This document shows, piece after piece, positions 44,633 to 53,411 of a stretch of 58,172 nucleotides of DNA (the stretch's first letter is position 1; each line of letters opens with the position of its first letter). The stretch comes from an uncultured Oscillospiraceae bacterium (GTDB lineage: Bacteria > Bacillota > Clostridia > Oscillospirales > Oscillospiraceae). Where the stretch lies: the NCBI GenBank assembly GCA_934572325.1, contig CAKTKT010000004.1, positions 1 to 58,172 of the forward strand, read 5' to 3'. The position numbers were made by a program, and so were the translations under genes. The notes under the pieces are model-generated. The model was not told the origin of the DNA, searched no databases, and was given only the letters and a program-made list of their open reading frames with translations.

Positions 44633-44648
44633 CGTGCATCTCCTCCCT

Positions 44649-44686
44649 CTGCCGTTATTATACTCTGCGGCAGTGAAAAAAATCAA
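44649..44686 (-). promoter_or_regulatory. Toxin-antitoxin promoter with operator-like repeat
   Basis: Minus-strand TTGATT (44686-44681), an 18-nt spacer and TATAAT (44662-44657). CTGCCG (44649-44654) and CGGCAG (44668-44673) flank the -10, a likely autorepression site. Confidence 0.6.
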
Positions 44687-44791
44687 GCCGATGTAGCACA
44701 TTCGGTCTACTTTTTTCGCCGTTGCGGCGGCTATCAAAAACTTGATCGCAATTTTTCTCTAATCGGTTTTCAGCACGAAGCCGCAAAAAAC

Positions 44792-44830
44792 AACAGACGC
44801 GGCATATGGGAGACTGCCGCGCCTGCTGTT
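44792..44830 (-). terminator. Terminator of the 34-aa gene
   Basis: On the minus strand AACAGCAGGCGCGGCA pairs, with a bulge, with TGCCGCGTCTGTT, followed by TTTTTT. Confidence 0.75.
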
Positions 44831-44931
44831 TTTCATATCATAATACGTCCGGCTGAGCAAGAGACCGGGCGCAAAATGACGCCAAGGATGGGAGAAGCAG
44901 AGAGTTGGAGAGATAAGGAAATGTGGAACGC

Positions 44932-45036
44932 TTACTTTTTGATGAACTTCTTATACACGAAGTACCCGGCAGCGCCAAGCGCGGCAACGCCGGAGACAAC
45001 GATGATCTTGCGAACGGTCTTGAAAATGTTCTTCAT
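44932..45036 (-). CDS. Small membrane protein, 34 aa
   Basis: A short gene. The product starts MKNIFKTVRKIIVVSG, has one membrane helix (about residues 11-28) and ends YKKFIKK, so it is a basic-flanked single-pass peptide. An AAAAGGAGCG ribosome binding site lies 8 bases before the ATG, and a terminator lies downstream, so I consider it real. The function is unknown; it could be a small membrane regulator or a type I toxin-like peptide. Confidence 0.7.
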   Translation of the reverse strand: MKNIFKTVRKIIVVSGVAALGAAGYFVYKKFIKK

Positions 45037-45157
45037 ATGAACACGCTCCTTTTGTTTTTTGACTGACTATAAAATACGGCACTTCGGCGTGAAAGCAAAC
45101 TGATAAAACGTGCCGAAAGGCTGAATTTAGTACACTTTCAGCGAGCTGTGCAAATGC

Positions 45158-45718
45158 TCAGAGACGGCGGGGGTATTTCGACGCCGTGCCCGCGACGAGC
45201 CCGTCGAGCACCTCGCCGTAGCCGTTGACCAGGGAATCAATGTCCTCCTTCATGCGCCCCCAGAGGAAGCGCAGAAACAGCCCCGCGAACGAATAGCGGC
45301 ATACGTCCGCCATCTCCCTGAGCCGCGCCTCCGGCACCTCATACGCCGCCGCGCGTTGGCACACATAGCGGTAAAACACGTCCTCCCCCAGCGTGAACAC
45401 AAAGCGCTCCATTCTGTCGCGGGAGATGGAGTTGAAGATATGATAAATAACGGTGGAATGTTCCACGCAGTCGCGCAGAAAGTCCTTCGTGGCAAGCCTC
45501 CAGTCGTCATAGGGCGGCTTTCCGTCGGCGTAGACGCTCAGCTCGCCGCGCAGCCACACGTCCAGAAGGTCGTAAATGTCTCTGTAATGGTAATAAAACG
45601 TGTTGGAGCTGATCTCGCACCGGCGCACGAGAGCCGACACCGTTATCTTGTCAAACGGCATCTCGGTCAGCATCTTTTCAAATGTCTCTATAATAGCCCT
45701 CTGCGTATACTGCGCCAT
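45158..45718 (-). CDS. TetR/AcrR family transcriptional regulator
   Basis: A 186-aa regulator. The N-terminal TetR HTH spans about residues 6-50 (MPFDKITVSALVRRCEISSN, then TFYYHYRDIYDLLD), and the C-terminal ligand domain resembles the clostridial TetR_C type. ATG 45718 is preceded by a run of eight G that includes the ribosome binding site. A palindrome CAGTTGTTCAACTG lies upstream, suited to autorepression. It lies 144 bases downstream of the EFR1 gene, in the same direction. Confidence 0.88.
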   Translation of the reverse strand: MAQYTQRAIIETFEKMLTEMPFDKITVSALVRRCEISSNTFYYHYRDIYDLLDVWLRGELSVYADGKPPYDDWRLATKDFLRDCVEHSTVIYHIFNSISRDRMERFVFTLGEDVFYRYVCQRAAAYEVPEARLREMADVCRYSFAGLFLRFLWGRMKEDIDSLVNGYGEVLDGLVAGTASKYPRRL

Positions 45719-45772
45719 CACACAGCCCCCCCCATATACGTTGTACAAATATATATACATTAACATCATAAA

Positions 45773-45804
45773 CAGTTGTTCAACTGATTTTCAATTATAA
45801 TTGA
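45773..45804 (-). promoter_or_regulatory. TetR gene operator-like palindromes
   Basis: CAGTTGTTCAACTG at 45773-45786 has 6-bp half-sites around TT. TCAATTATAATTGA at 45791-45804 is a 14-bp palindrome containing the minus-strand -10 TATAAT. Both precede the TetR gene. Confidence 0.55.
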
Positions 45805-45829
45805 CACAGATCTCCCCGATTGCGCAAAA

Positions 45830-45857
45830 ATCGCGCCGCGTTTATCCGCGGCGCGAT
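45830..45857 (-). terminator. Terminator of the EFR1 gene
   Basis: A perfect 11-bp stem, ATCGCGCCGCG/CGCGGCGCGAT, followed on the minus strand by TTTTTG. Confidence 0.85.
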
Positions 45858-45862
45858 AACAG

Positions 45863-46600
45863 TTAAATATAGAACTTCGGCTCTTTGCGCGTTGAGCAGA
45901 CAAGGCGCAGCGACGCGGACGCCGCGGCAAGCAGCGCCTTGGGCACGTGGCGCACCTCGAACGGGCAGACGCTGACGCAGCGCATACATGAAATGCATTT
46001 TGCGTGGTCGGGCCGCATGGGGTCGCCGGCGTCGATAGCGCCCGTGGGGCACTCCTGCGCACAGGTGCCGCAGCCGCTGCAATCCTTGCCGGAGACTGGG
46101 CGGAGCGGCAGACCGTCATACCGGCGGTAATCATGGCTGCCGGGCATGGCGACAACGCCGAGCGCCGCCTTCGCCTCGAGCTTATGCAGAAAGTCCATGA
46201 GCTTTGCGGCGTCGCTCTCGTCCGGACGCCCCGCGCCGAAGCGCCGGTCAATGGAATGTGGGGCGATCATCTCCGCGCCGCCGACGGTGCGGAAGCCCTT
46301 CTCACGCGCGAGGTCGCTCATCTCAATGAGCGCGTCCTCCACGGCGCGGTTGCCGTACACCGCCACGAGCACCGCCGGAGTTTTAGCCCCTCGTATGCCC
46401 TCCATGCGCTTGTACATGGGCCTTGGTATTCTGCCGCCGTAGACCGGAAAGCAGAAGAAAATGACCTCGTCCGCGCCGTAGCTGAGGTCATAGTCAAAGA
46501 CCGTGATGTCAAGCGCCTGCGCTTTAAGCTCGCCCGCGATGAGCTGCGCCACGCGCTCCGTGCCGCCGGTCGGGCTGAAATATAAAACCGTTGCTTTCAT
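45863..46600 (-). CDS. EFR1 family ferredoxin (flavodoxin plus two 4Fe-4S)
   Basis: A 245-aa protein. A flavodoxin-like N-terminal domain starts YFSPTGGTERVAQ, with PVYGGRIPRPMYKR as the second flavin loop. A C-terminal bacterial ferredoxin region has two clusters, CSGCGTCAQECP and CISCMRCVSVCP. It is probably a cytoplasmic electron carrier or FMN-dependent reductase; the partner is unknown. ATG 46600 matches the family start. The TetR gene follows. Confidence 0.88.
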   Translation of the reverse strand: MKATVLYFSPTGGTERVAQLIAGELKAQALDITVFDYDLSYGADEVIFFCFPVYGGRIPRPMYKRMEGIRGAKTPAVLVAVYGNRAVEDALIEMSDLAREKGFRTVGGAEMIAPHSIDRRFGAGRPDESDAAKLMDFLHKLEAKAALGVVAMPGSHDYRRYDGLPLRPVSGKDCSGCGTCAQECPTGAIDAGDPMRPDHAKCISCMRCVSVCPFEVRHVPKALLAAASASLRLVCSTRKEPKFYI

Positions 46601-46694
46601 ATGTATGTACCTGCACCTCTCCAAGTATTGTTAACAATAGGATAGCACTTTGCCATGTGTCCGTCAACTGCAGATATGCGGCATTTGCCCCATC

Positions 46695-47777
46695 TCAGGC
46701 ACGCTTGGCGGCGAGCGCCGCGTGCTCGGCGCGGACGATGTCGCGCATCTCGTCCCAGTGGCGCTCCATGTCGGAGACGAGCTTGAACTGCGTGCGGGCG
46801 CGGTCGCGGTTCTGCTCCGGACGGTCGATGGAAAAATACACGTCGCCGTTGATGTAATCGCCGAGGAAGCGGATGCCGCACTCGGCGGTCATGGTGTACG
46901 CCCCCTGAACGAGCGCGTCTATCTCCGCGTCGGTGAGGCTGGGGCACGCCTCGAGGAAGCCGTGCGTGAACGCGCGGAACAAGTCGAGATCGAGGCTGAC
47001 CTTTGAAAGATCCGGCTCATCCTCGGCGGCAGTGGATGCGCCGAAGCGTATCGCATCGCCGAAGTCGTAGGCGGAGAGCCCGGGCATGACCGTGTCAAGG
47101 TCGATGACGCAGAGCGCCTTTCGCGTGTCCGCGTCGAAGAGGACGTTATTGATCTTCGTGTCGTTATGCGTGGCGCGGACGGGCAGCCTGCCGTCCAGAC
47201 GCATTTTGTGCAGAGCGCAGGCGCGCTCCTCGCGCTCAAGGGCAAAGGCTATATCCCCGCGCACCTCGGCGTCGCGCGACTTTGCATCGGCGGCTATCGC
47301 CTCTCTGAACTGGCGGTAGCGGTCCGGAGTATTGTGGAAGTTAACGATGGTCTCCTCCAGCGTCTCGGCAGGGAAGCCGCGCAGGGCATACTGAAAGTGC
47401 CCGAAGGCGCGGGCGCTCTCGGCGAAGTCCTCCGGCGTTTCGGCAGCCTGAAGGCAGATGCTGTTATCGACAAAGCGGTAGACGCGCCACGCGCCGCCCT
47501 CGCCGTCGTCATAGTAATTGCGCCCGTCGAGCGTGTCTATGTAGCTTATCATGGCTGTCTTCTCCCCCGGATGCGCGGCGAGGTAGGCTCTGATGGCGGA
47601 CATATTGTTCATCAGGGCGTTCACGTTCGGGAAAACGAACTGGTTTATCCATTGGAGAATATATTTTACGCCCGTATCGGTGGTGATGAGATACGTCTCG
47701 TTTATGTGCCCGCTCTTTATCCGGACGCAGTCAACGGGCGCGCCCTCTGTCGGGAAGTGGAATATGGCATCCTTCAT
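46695..47777 (-). CDS. Aminoglycoside phosphotransferase-fold kinase, NahK-like (N-acetylhexosamine 1-kinase)
   Basis: A 360-aa kinase, the same length as bifidobacterial NahK. The start has SGHINETYLI (nucleotide loop), then YILQWINQFVFPNV. The catalytic loop reads THNDTKINNVL near residue 203, and the metal-binding segment VIDLDTVMPG is followed by DFGDAIRFG. NahK phosphorylates GlcNAc or GalNAc at C1 in host-glycan salvage. The phosphorylase and epimerase that usually accompany it are absent here, so the substrate is inferred. Confidence 0.78.
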   Translation of the reverse strand: MKDAIFHFPTEGAPVDCVRIKSGHINETYLITTDTGVKYILQWINQFVFPNVNALMNNMSAIRAYLAAHPGEKTAMISYIDTLDGRNYYDDGEGGAWRVYRFVDNSICLQAAETPEDFAESARAFGHFQYALRGFPAETLEETIVNFHNTPDRYRQFREAIAADAKSRDAEVRGDIAFALEREERACALHKMRLDGRLPVRATHNDTKINNVLFDADTRKALCVIDLDTVMPGLSAYDFGDAIRFGASTAAEDEPDLSKVSLDLDLFRAFTHGFLEACPSLTDAEIDALVQGAYTMTAECGIRFLGDYINGDVYFSIDRPEQNRDRARTQFKLVSDMERHWDEMRDIVRAEHAALAAKRA

Positions 47778-48067
47778 TGCTCATGTCCTTTCGCTCTTCT
47801 TCTATTATAATATATCTATTTGAAGCTCCCTCTCATTTCACATAGTGGTTATTTTAACAGCTTGGGGCAAAAATATCAACATCAACCTAAACTAATCTAT
47901 TTGGTTAACATAACCTGTAACTGCTGCGTAAAAAAATATATATTTTTTTGAAACTTTGACTATGAATTTTGTAAAAGGTATGTTATAATTTAAAGAGTAT
48001 TGTGTGTCACTATGTCCTGACGCACCCTGATATGCTTTTATAACTTCTGTACATGGAGGTCGTAAAT

Positions 48068-48757
48068 ATGAAAAAGATCCTTGTTCTTGAGGACGAAGCC
48101 AACATCCGCAGCTTTGTCGTGATAAACCTGCGCCGAAGCGGGTATGAGCCGATAGAGGCGGAAAACGGCATGATGGCGCTGGAAAAGCTGAAGGTCAACC
48201 CCGACATATGCATGGCGCTGCTGGACGTGATGCTGCCGGATATCGACGGGTTCGAGATCTGCCGCCGGATACGCGCAACGGGGTCGAAGATGGGCATAAT
48301 CATGCTGACGGCGAAAAGTCAGGAGATAGACAAGGTGACGGGGCTGATGACCGGCGCGGACGACTATGTCACCAAGCCCTTCTCCCCTGCCGAGCTTACC
48401 GCCCGCGTTGACGCGCTCGTGCGCCGTCTCGGCATCGGCGAGGATGACAAGTCCAGCACCGAGATAGAGAGCGGTCCGTTCCTGCTGAACACGCGCAACC
48501 GCACGCTCGAAAAAAACGGGCAGCGGCTGAAGCTGACGCAGATAGAATATATGCTGATGAAGCTGTTCATGGAAAACCCCGGCAAGGCGATGAGCCGCGA
48601 GGACATCCTCGCCGCCGTGTGGGGCAACGACTTCACGGGAGAGCTGAAAACGGTGGACGTGAACATCCGCAGGCTTCGCATCAAGATAGAGTCCGACCCG
48701 ACAGAGCCGGAATATCTCACGACGGTGTGGGGCTACGGCTACAAGTGGGGGTATTGA
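48068..48757 (+). CDS. OmpR/PhoB family response regulator
   Basis: A 229-aa regulator with an N-terminal receiver (acidic pair in LEDEANI, phospho-acceptor Asp in LLDVMLPD, Lys in TKPFSPAE) and a C-terminal winged helix (about 130-229) ending in LTTVWGYGYKWGY. GGAGG lies just before ATG 48068; the frame is open five codons earlier. It forms a pair with the histidine kinase 83 bases downstream. An extended -10 (TGTTATAAT, 47981-47989) lies in the 230-bp AT-rich gap upstream. Confidence 0.94.
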   Translation: MKKILVLEDEANIRSFVVINLRRSGYEPIEAENGMMALEKLKVNPDICMALLDVMLPDIDGFEICRRIRATGSKMGIIMLTAKSQEIDKVTGLMTGADDYVTKPFSPAELTARVDALVRRLGIGEDDKSSTEIESGPFLLNTRNRTLEKNGQRLKLTQIEYMLMKLFMENPGKAMSREDILAAVWGNDFTGELKTVDVNIRRLRIKIESDPTEPEYLTTVWGYGYKWGY

Positions 48758-48840
48758 GCTTCCCCGCGCTCTCGCTATCTATGAAGGAAAGACAGGTGTG
48801 CGGTATATAACCTGCCGTTATATATGCGCATGGAGGATAT

Positions 48841-49833
48841 ATGTTCAAATCTCTCAAGGGGCAGCTTCTGGCATCGTCCGTGGCTGCGATCGTTCTGCTG
48901 CTGCTGAGCGTCTGGCTCATCACACGCAGTTTTCTCGGCTGGGGCATTGCGATACTGGGTATCGTGTGCGTATACATCATTCTGGTGAACATCTGGTTTT
49001 GGCGCTGCGTGTCCATGCCGATACAGGAGCTGACGGGCTTTGCAAAGCGCATCGCGGGCGGCAGCTACGGCATAAAGCTGGAGGACAAATACGTCAACGA
49101 GCTGGGCAGTCTCACCGCCGAGATAAACGATATGTCCGAAAAGGTCGCCGTGGCGGAAAAATCAAGGACGGAGTTCATCTCGCAGGTGTCGCATGAGCTG
49201 CGCACACCGCTGACCGCCATAACCGGCTGGGCGGAGACGATAGCCTACGACCCCGCCGTGCAGGGCGACTCCCTGCGCGGGATAAACATCATCTCAAAGG
49301 AAGCCGAGCGTCTGACGGGCATGGTGTCGGAGCTGCTGGAATTCACACGTATTCAGGACGGGCGCTTCAACCTCCGCGTGGAGCTTATTGACATTGCGGC
49401 GGAGCTGGAGGACGCGCTTTTCACCTACGGCGAGCTTATAAAGCAGGCGGGCATGAAGATAAACTACACCGCGCCGCCCACGGAGATCCCGCTCATCCCC
49501 GGCGATCCGGAGCGGCTCAAGCAGGTGTTTCTCAACCTGCTCGACAACGCCGCAAAGCACGGCAGCGACGGGGATACGGTGGACGTGGCGCTCTATGCCG
49601 ACGCCGCCGGCGTGCACATCACGTTCCGCGACTACGGGCACGGCATACCCGAGGGGGAGCTGCCGCACGTGAAGGAGAAATTCTACAAGGGCAGCTCGAA
49701 AAACCGCGGAACGGGCATCGGGCTTTCCGTGTGCGACGAGATCATCACCCGCCACAACGGCGAGCTGAAAATAGAAAACGCCGAGGGCGGCGGGTGCAGG
49801 GTGTCCGTCACGCTGCCGCTCACGGCAAAGTAA
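48841..49833 (+). CDS. Sensor histidine kinase
   Basis: A 330-aa kinase with two closely spaced membrane helices (about 9-27 and 33-54) and almost no external loop, so it probably senses within the membrane or at the envelope. A HAMP domain (about 56-105) is followed by HisKA with SHELRTPLT near residue 118, then a HATPase with the N box LLDNAAKHG, G1 DYGHGIPEG and G2 GTGIGLSV. GGAGG precedes the ATG. It is the partner of the upstream regulator; the signal is unknown. Confidence 0.94.
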   Translation: MFKSLKGQLLASSVAAIVLLLLSVWLITRSFLGWGIAILGIVCVYIILVNIWFWRCVSMPIQELTGFAKRIAGGSYGIKLEDKYVNELGSLTAEINDMSEKVAVAEKSRTEFISQVSHELRTPLTAITGWAETIAYDPAVQGDSLRGINIISKEAERLTGMVSELLEFTRIQDGRFNLRVELIDIAAELEDALFTYGELIKQAGMKINYTAPPTEIPLIPGDPERLKQVFLNLLDNAAKHGSDGDTVDVALYADAAGVHITFRDYGHGIPEGELPHVKEKFYKGSSKNRGTGIGLSVCDEIITRHNGELKIENAEGGGCRVSVTLPLTAK

Positions 49834-49861
49834 TCTACACATATTCAAGGACGCAAAACAT

Positions 49862-50815
49862 ATGTCAGACAAAGCAAATAATCAGTCGTTCCGTACCTCT
49901 ATCGGCGGTCAGGCGCTTATAGAGGGCATCATGATGCGCGGTCCGAAAAAACAGGCGATCGTCTGCCGCACGGCGGACGGGCTCGCGGAAAAGACCGAGG
50001 AGCTGAAATTCATAAAGGACAGATACCCTGTGCTCGGGCTGCCGCTGATACGCGGGTGCGCCATCTTCCTGTCGTCGCTCGTCAAGGGGATGCAGGCGCT
50101 GACGTACTCCGCCTCGCTCGTGCCGCTCGAGGAGCAGGGCGAGCCGGACAAGCTCGATCAGTGGATAGAAAGGCACTTTCCCGAGGACAAGGCGCAAAAG
50201 CTCATCATCGGCATTGCCGTCGTGCTGGGCATTGCGCTGTCGCTGTTCCTCTTCATCTTCCTGCCGGCGTTCACGGTCGGGCTTTTCCCCGCGCTGAAGG
50301 TCAGCCACGTCGTGCGCAATCTCTCCGAGGGCGTGGTGAGGGTGATAATACTGCTCGTATATATGCGTCTTTGCTGCCTGTCGCCGGACGTGAAGCGGCT
50401 GTTTGCCTACCACGGCGCGGAGCATAAGACCATATTCTGCTATGAGCACGGCAAGGCGCTGACCGTGGAAAACGTCCGTCCGGAGTCGCGCTTCCATCCC
50501 CGCTGCGGCACGAGCTTTCTTCTGGTCGTGGTGGTGGTGAGCATACTTGTCAACTCCGTCGTGCGCGCGGACAACAGCTTTCTGCGCATGGCGTACCATC
50601 TGCTGCTGCTGCCGGTCGTGGTGGGCATAAGCTATGAGATAAACCGCTGGTGCGGGCTGCACGACAACCGGCTGTCCGCGGCGCTGTCCGCGCCGGGCAA
50701 GTGGCTTCAGCATATGACGACGAACGAGCCGGACGACGGCATGATAGAGTGCGCGATACGCGCGATGCAGCTCGTCATTCCCGAGGAAAAGGGCAGCGAC
50801 GAGTGGGGCAGGTGA
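49862..50815 (+). CDS. DUF1385 family membrane protein (YqhQ-like)
   Basis: A 317-aa protein with GGQALIEGIMMRGP near the start, membrane helices at about 115-140 and 155-175 with two more near 220-260, and the family motifs YHGAEHKTIFCYE and RFHPRCGTSFL, whose His, Cys and Glu look metal-binding. DUF1385 proteins commonly precede prmC in Firmicutes; the function is not established to my knowledge. It lies 7 bases before prmC. Confidence 0.9.
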   Translation: MSDKANNQSFRTSIGGQALIEGIMMRGPKKQAIVCRTADGLAEKTEELKFIKDRYPVLGLPLIRGCAIFLSSLVKGMQALTYSASLVPLEEQGEPDKLDQWIERHFPEDKAQKLIIGIAVVLGIALSLFLFIFLPAFTVGLFPALKVSHVVRNLSEGVVRVIILLVYMRLCCLSPDVKRLFAYHGAEHKTIFCYEHGKALTVENVRPESRFHPRCGTSFLLVVVVVSILVNSVVRADNSFLRMAYHLLLLPVVVGISYEINRWCGLHDNRLSAALSAPGKWLQHMTTNEPDDGMIECAIRAMQLVIPEEKGSDEWGR

Positions 50816-50822
50816 GGCTTTG

Positions 50823-51677
50823 ATGAGGACATACAACGACATATATCTCTCCGCGCGCAACCTCCTGCGCCAGCGCGGCATCAAGGCGTGCAGTCTTGAG
50901 GCGAAGCTGCTGGTCGCGGGCGCGGCGGGCAAGACCGTGCCGCAGCTTCTGCGCGACATGAGCCTCTATGCGAGCAACCGCATAGAGGACACCGTCACCG
51001 ACTACATCGCCCGCCGCCTTCGCGGCGAGCCGGTGGCGTACATAACCGGCACGTGGGAGTTTTACGGGCTGCCCATCATCACGACGCCGGACGTGCTCAT
51101 CCCCCGTATGGACACGGAGGTGCTCGTGGACGCGGTGAAGGAGCTGCTGACGGGCAGAAAAATGGACGCGCGCATTCTCGATCTCTGCTGCGGCAGCGGG
51201 TGCATCACCTGCGCCGTCGCGCACGAGATGCCCGCGACGCGCTTCGTGTCCATCGACATCAGCGCGAGCGCGCTGGAGGTCTGCCGCCGCAATGTCGGCG
51301 CGCTGAAGCTCGTGTCGCGCGTGATATGCATGCAGGCGGATGCGCTGTCCTCTCCCCCGCTCGGCATAGGCGACTTTGACGTCATCGTGTCGAACCCGCC
51401 GTACATAGCGTCGGAGGAGATAAAGACGCTCGATGCGTCCGTGAAGGACTTTGAGCCGGTTTGGGCGCTCGACGGCGGCGAGGACGGACTGCGTTTTTAC
51501 AGATCCATCATAAAATACTGGAAATCCCTGCTGCGTCCGGGCGGCTGGCTGCTGTTCGAGGTCGGCGAGGGGCAGTCCGCTGACGTGCGCGAGATGCTGC
51601 GCTCGGCGGGGTTCAATCACACCGGCACAAGAAAGGATACGCTCGGCATTGACCGCGTCGTATTCGGCAGGATATAA
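50823..51677 (+). CDS. prmC: Peptide chain release factor N5-glutamine methyltransferase
   Basis: A 284-aa PrmC/HemK. An N-terminal helical domain binds release factors. The SAM domain has ILDLCCGSGCI near residue 119 and the catalytic NPPYIAS near residue 192, which methylates the GGQ glutamine of RF1 and RF2. prfA, its usual neighbour, is not here. ATG 50823 with AGGTGAGG upstream is taken over TTG 50820. Confidence 0.95.
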   Translation: MRTYNDIYLSARNLLRQRGIKACSLEAKLLVAGAAGKTVPQLLRDMSLYASNRIEDTVTDYIARRLRGEPVAYITGTWEFYGLPIITTPDVLIPRMDTEVLVDAVKELLTGRKMDARILDLCCGSGCITCAVAHEMPATRFVSIDISASALEVCRRNVGALKLVSRVICMQADALSSPPLGIGDFDVIVSNPPYIASEEIKTLDASVKDFEPVWALDGGEDGLRFYRSIIKYWKSLLRPGGWLLFEVGEGQSADVREMLRSAGFNHTGTRKDTLGIDRVVFGRI

Positions 51678-51688
51678 GGAGGATCACC

Positions 51689-52792
51689 ATGGCAGAAAAG
51701 AAAAAAGTTCCCGCGATAGTCGCCCCCGCCAGCTCCGACAAGAAAAAGGCGCTGGAAACAGCGATAGCGAAAATAGAGAAGGACTACGGCAAGGGCACGA
51801 TAATGCGTCTGGGCGACGACATTTCCATCAATGTCGAGTCGTTCTCCACAGGGTCGCTCTCGCTCGATCTCGCGCTCGGCATCGGCGGTCTCCCCCGCGG
51901 GCGCATCATCGAGATCTACGGGCCGGAATCCTCCGGCAAGACGACGCTCGCGCTGCACGCCGTCGCCTCGGCGCAGAAGGAGGGCGGCGACGCGGCGTAC
52001 ATCGACGTGGAGCACGCGCTTGAGCCCGCCTACGCGCAGGCGCTGGGCGTGGACATCAACAGCCTTCTCATCTCCCAGCCGGACACCGGCGAGCAGGCGC
52101 TGGACATTGCGGAGTCTCTGGTGCGCTCCGGCGCTGTGGACGTTGTGGTCATTGACTCTGTCGCGGCGCTCATCCCGCGCGTCGAGCTTGAGGGCGAGGT
52201 CGGCGACACGGTCGTCGGCGCGCTGGCAAGGCTGATGAGTCAGGCAATGCGCCGTCTCGCGGGCGCTATATCCAAAAATAACTGCACCGTCATATTCATC
52301 AACCAGCTCCGTCAGAAGATAGGCGTGATGTACGGCAACCCCGAGACCACCCCCGGCGGGCTCGCGCTGAAGTACTATTCCTCCGTGCGCATCGACGTGC
52401 GCCGCATAGAGACTCTCAAGGTCAACGGCGAGATGGTCGGCAACAGGACGCGCGCAAAGGTCGTGAAAAACAAGGTGGCTCCCCCGTTCCGCGAGGCGGA
52501 GTTCGACATCATGTACGGCGAGGGCATCTCCAAGCTCGGCGAGATAATTGACCTTGCCGTGAAGCTGGAGATAATCGACAAGGCGGGCGCGTGGTTCACC
52601 GTGGACGGACAGCGCGTTCAGGGGCGCGACGCCGTGAAGGAATACCTCAAAACCAACCCCGAGATCGCCGACAAGATAGAGCAGCAGGTGCGCGAGAACG
52701 CATACAAGCTCAGCCCCCGCGCCCAGCGCGAGGCAAAGGCGGCGGCGGCGAAGGCTGTGAACGTGAGCGCGGCGGACTTTGACGAGGATTGA
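51689..52792 (+). CDS. recA: Recombinase RecA
   Basis: A 367-aa RecA for strand exchange and LexA co-protease activity. Walker A GPESSGKTTL near residue 77, the YIDVEHALEP segment, and loops L1/L2 with a FINQLRQKIGVMYGNPETT core are intact. AGGAGG lies before the ATG. It is followed directly by its modulator recX (1-base overlap). Confidence 0.98.
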   Translation: MAEKKKVPAIVAPASSDKKKALETAIAKIEKDYGKGTIMRLGDDISINVESFSTGSLSLDLALGIGGLPRGRIIEIYGPESSGKTTLALHAVASAQKEGGDAAYIDVEHALEPAYAQALGVDINSLLISQPDTGEQALDIAESLVRSGAVDVVVIDSVAALIPRVELEGEVGDTVVGALARLMSQAMRRLAGAISKNNCTVIFINQLRQKIGVMYGNPETTPGGLALKYYSSVRIDVRRIETLKVNGEMVGNRTRAKVVKNKVAPPFREAEFDIMYGEGISKLGEIIDLAVKLEIIDKAGAWFTVDGQRVQGRDAVKEYLKTNPEIADKIEQQVRENAYKLSPRAQREAKAAAAKAVNVSAADFDED

Positions 52793-53403
52793 TGCTCATA
52801 TCCGACATACGCCGGACCTCGCCGGGGCGGCTGACCGTCCGGCTCGAGGACGGAACGGAGATAAAAACGACGCTCGGCGTTGTGACGGATCTTCGTCTCT
52901 TCTCCGGACGCGAGCTTGACGAGGGCGAGGCGCAGGAGCTTAAAACCGCGTCCGTGCGGGCGCTTGCGCGGGAGAGGGCGCTGGAAATGCTCTCTCGGCG
53001 GGCGATGTCGCGCGCGGAGCTGAGGCGAAAGCTCATCGAAAAGGGCGAGGACGAGGACACGGCGGAGCACGTCACGGCGTGGCTGTGCGAGCACTCCCTC
53101 ATTGACGATGAGAGCTACGCCGCGGCGGTCGCGCGCCACTATGCCGCCAAGGGCTACGGCGCGGGGCGCGTGCGCGCGGAGCTGAGCCGCCGCGGAATCG
53201 AGCGCGAGCTGTGGGAGGGCGCCGTGGACGCCATGCCCGCAAACGAGGATAAAATTGACAAATTCATTGCCTCACGCCTCCGCGATCCTGCGGACAGGGA
53301 CGAGGTGAGAAAGCTCAGCAACGCGCTGTACCGGCGCGGGTACTCGTGGGACGAGATACGCCGTGCGCTGGAGCGGCACGAGGCTGAAATATACGAGGAT
53401 TGA
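52792..53403 (+). CDS. recX: Regulatory protein RecX
   Basis: A 203-aa RecX with three-helix repeats: ALEMLSRRAMSRAELRRKL near residue 62, then DDESYAAAVARHYAAKGYG and GVRAELSRRGIE-type segments. It binds RecA filaments and limits their activity. ATG 52792 overlaps the recA stop (TGATG), giving coupled translation. Confidence 0.92.
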   Translation: MLISDIRRTSPGRLTVRLEDGTEIKTTLGVVTDLRLFSGRELDEGEAQELKTASVRALARERALEMLSRRAMSRAELRRKLIEKGEDEDTAEHVTAWLCEHSLIDDESYAAAVARHYAAKGYGAGRVRAELSRRGIERELWEGAVDAMPANEDKIDKFIASRLRDPADRDEVRKLSNALYRRGYSWDEIRRALERHEAEIYED

Positions 53404-53411
53404 CGGACTTT

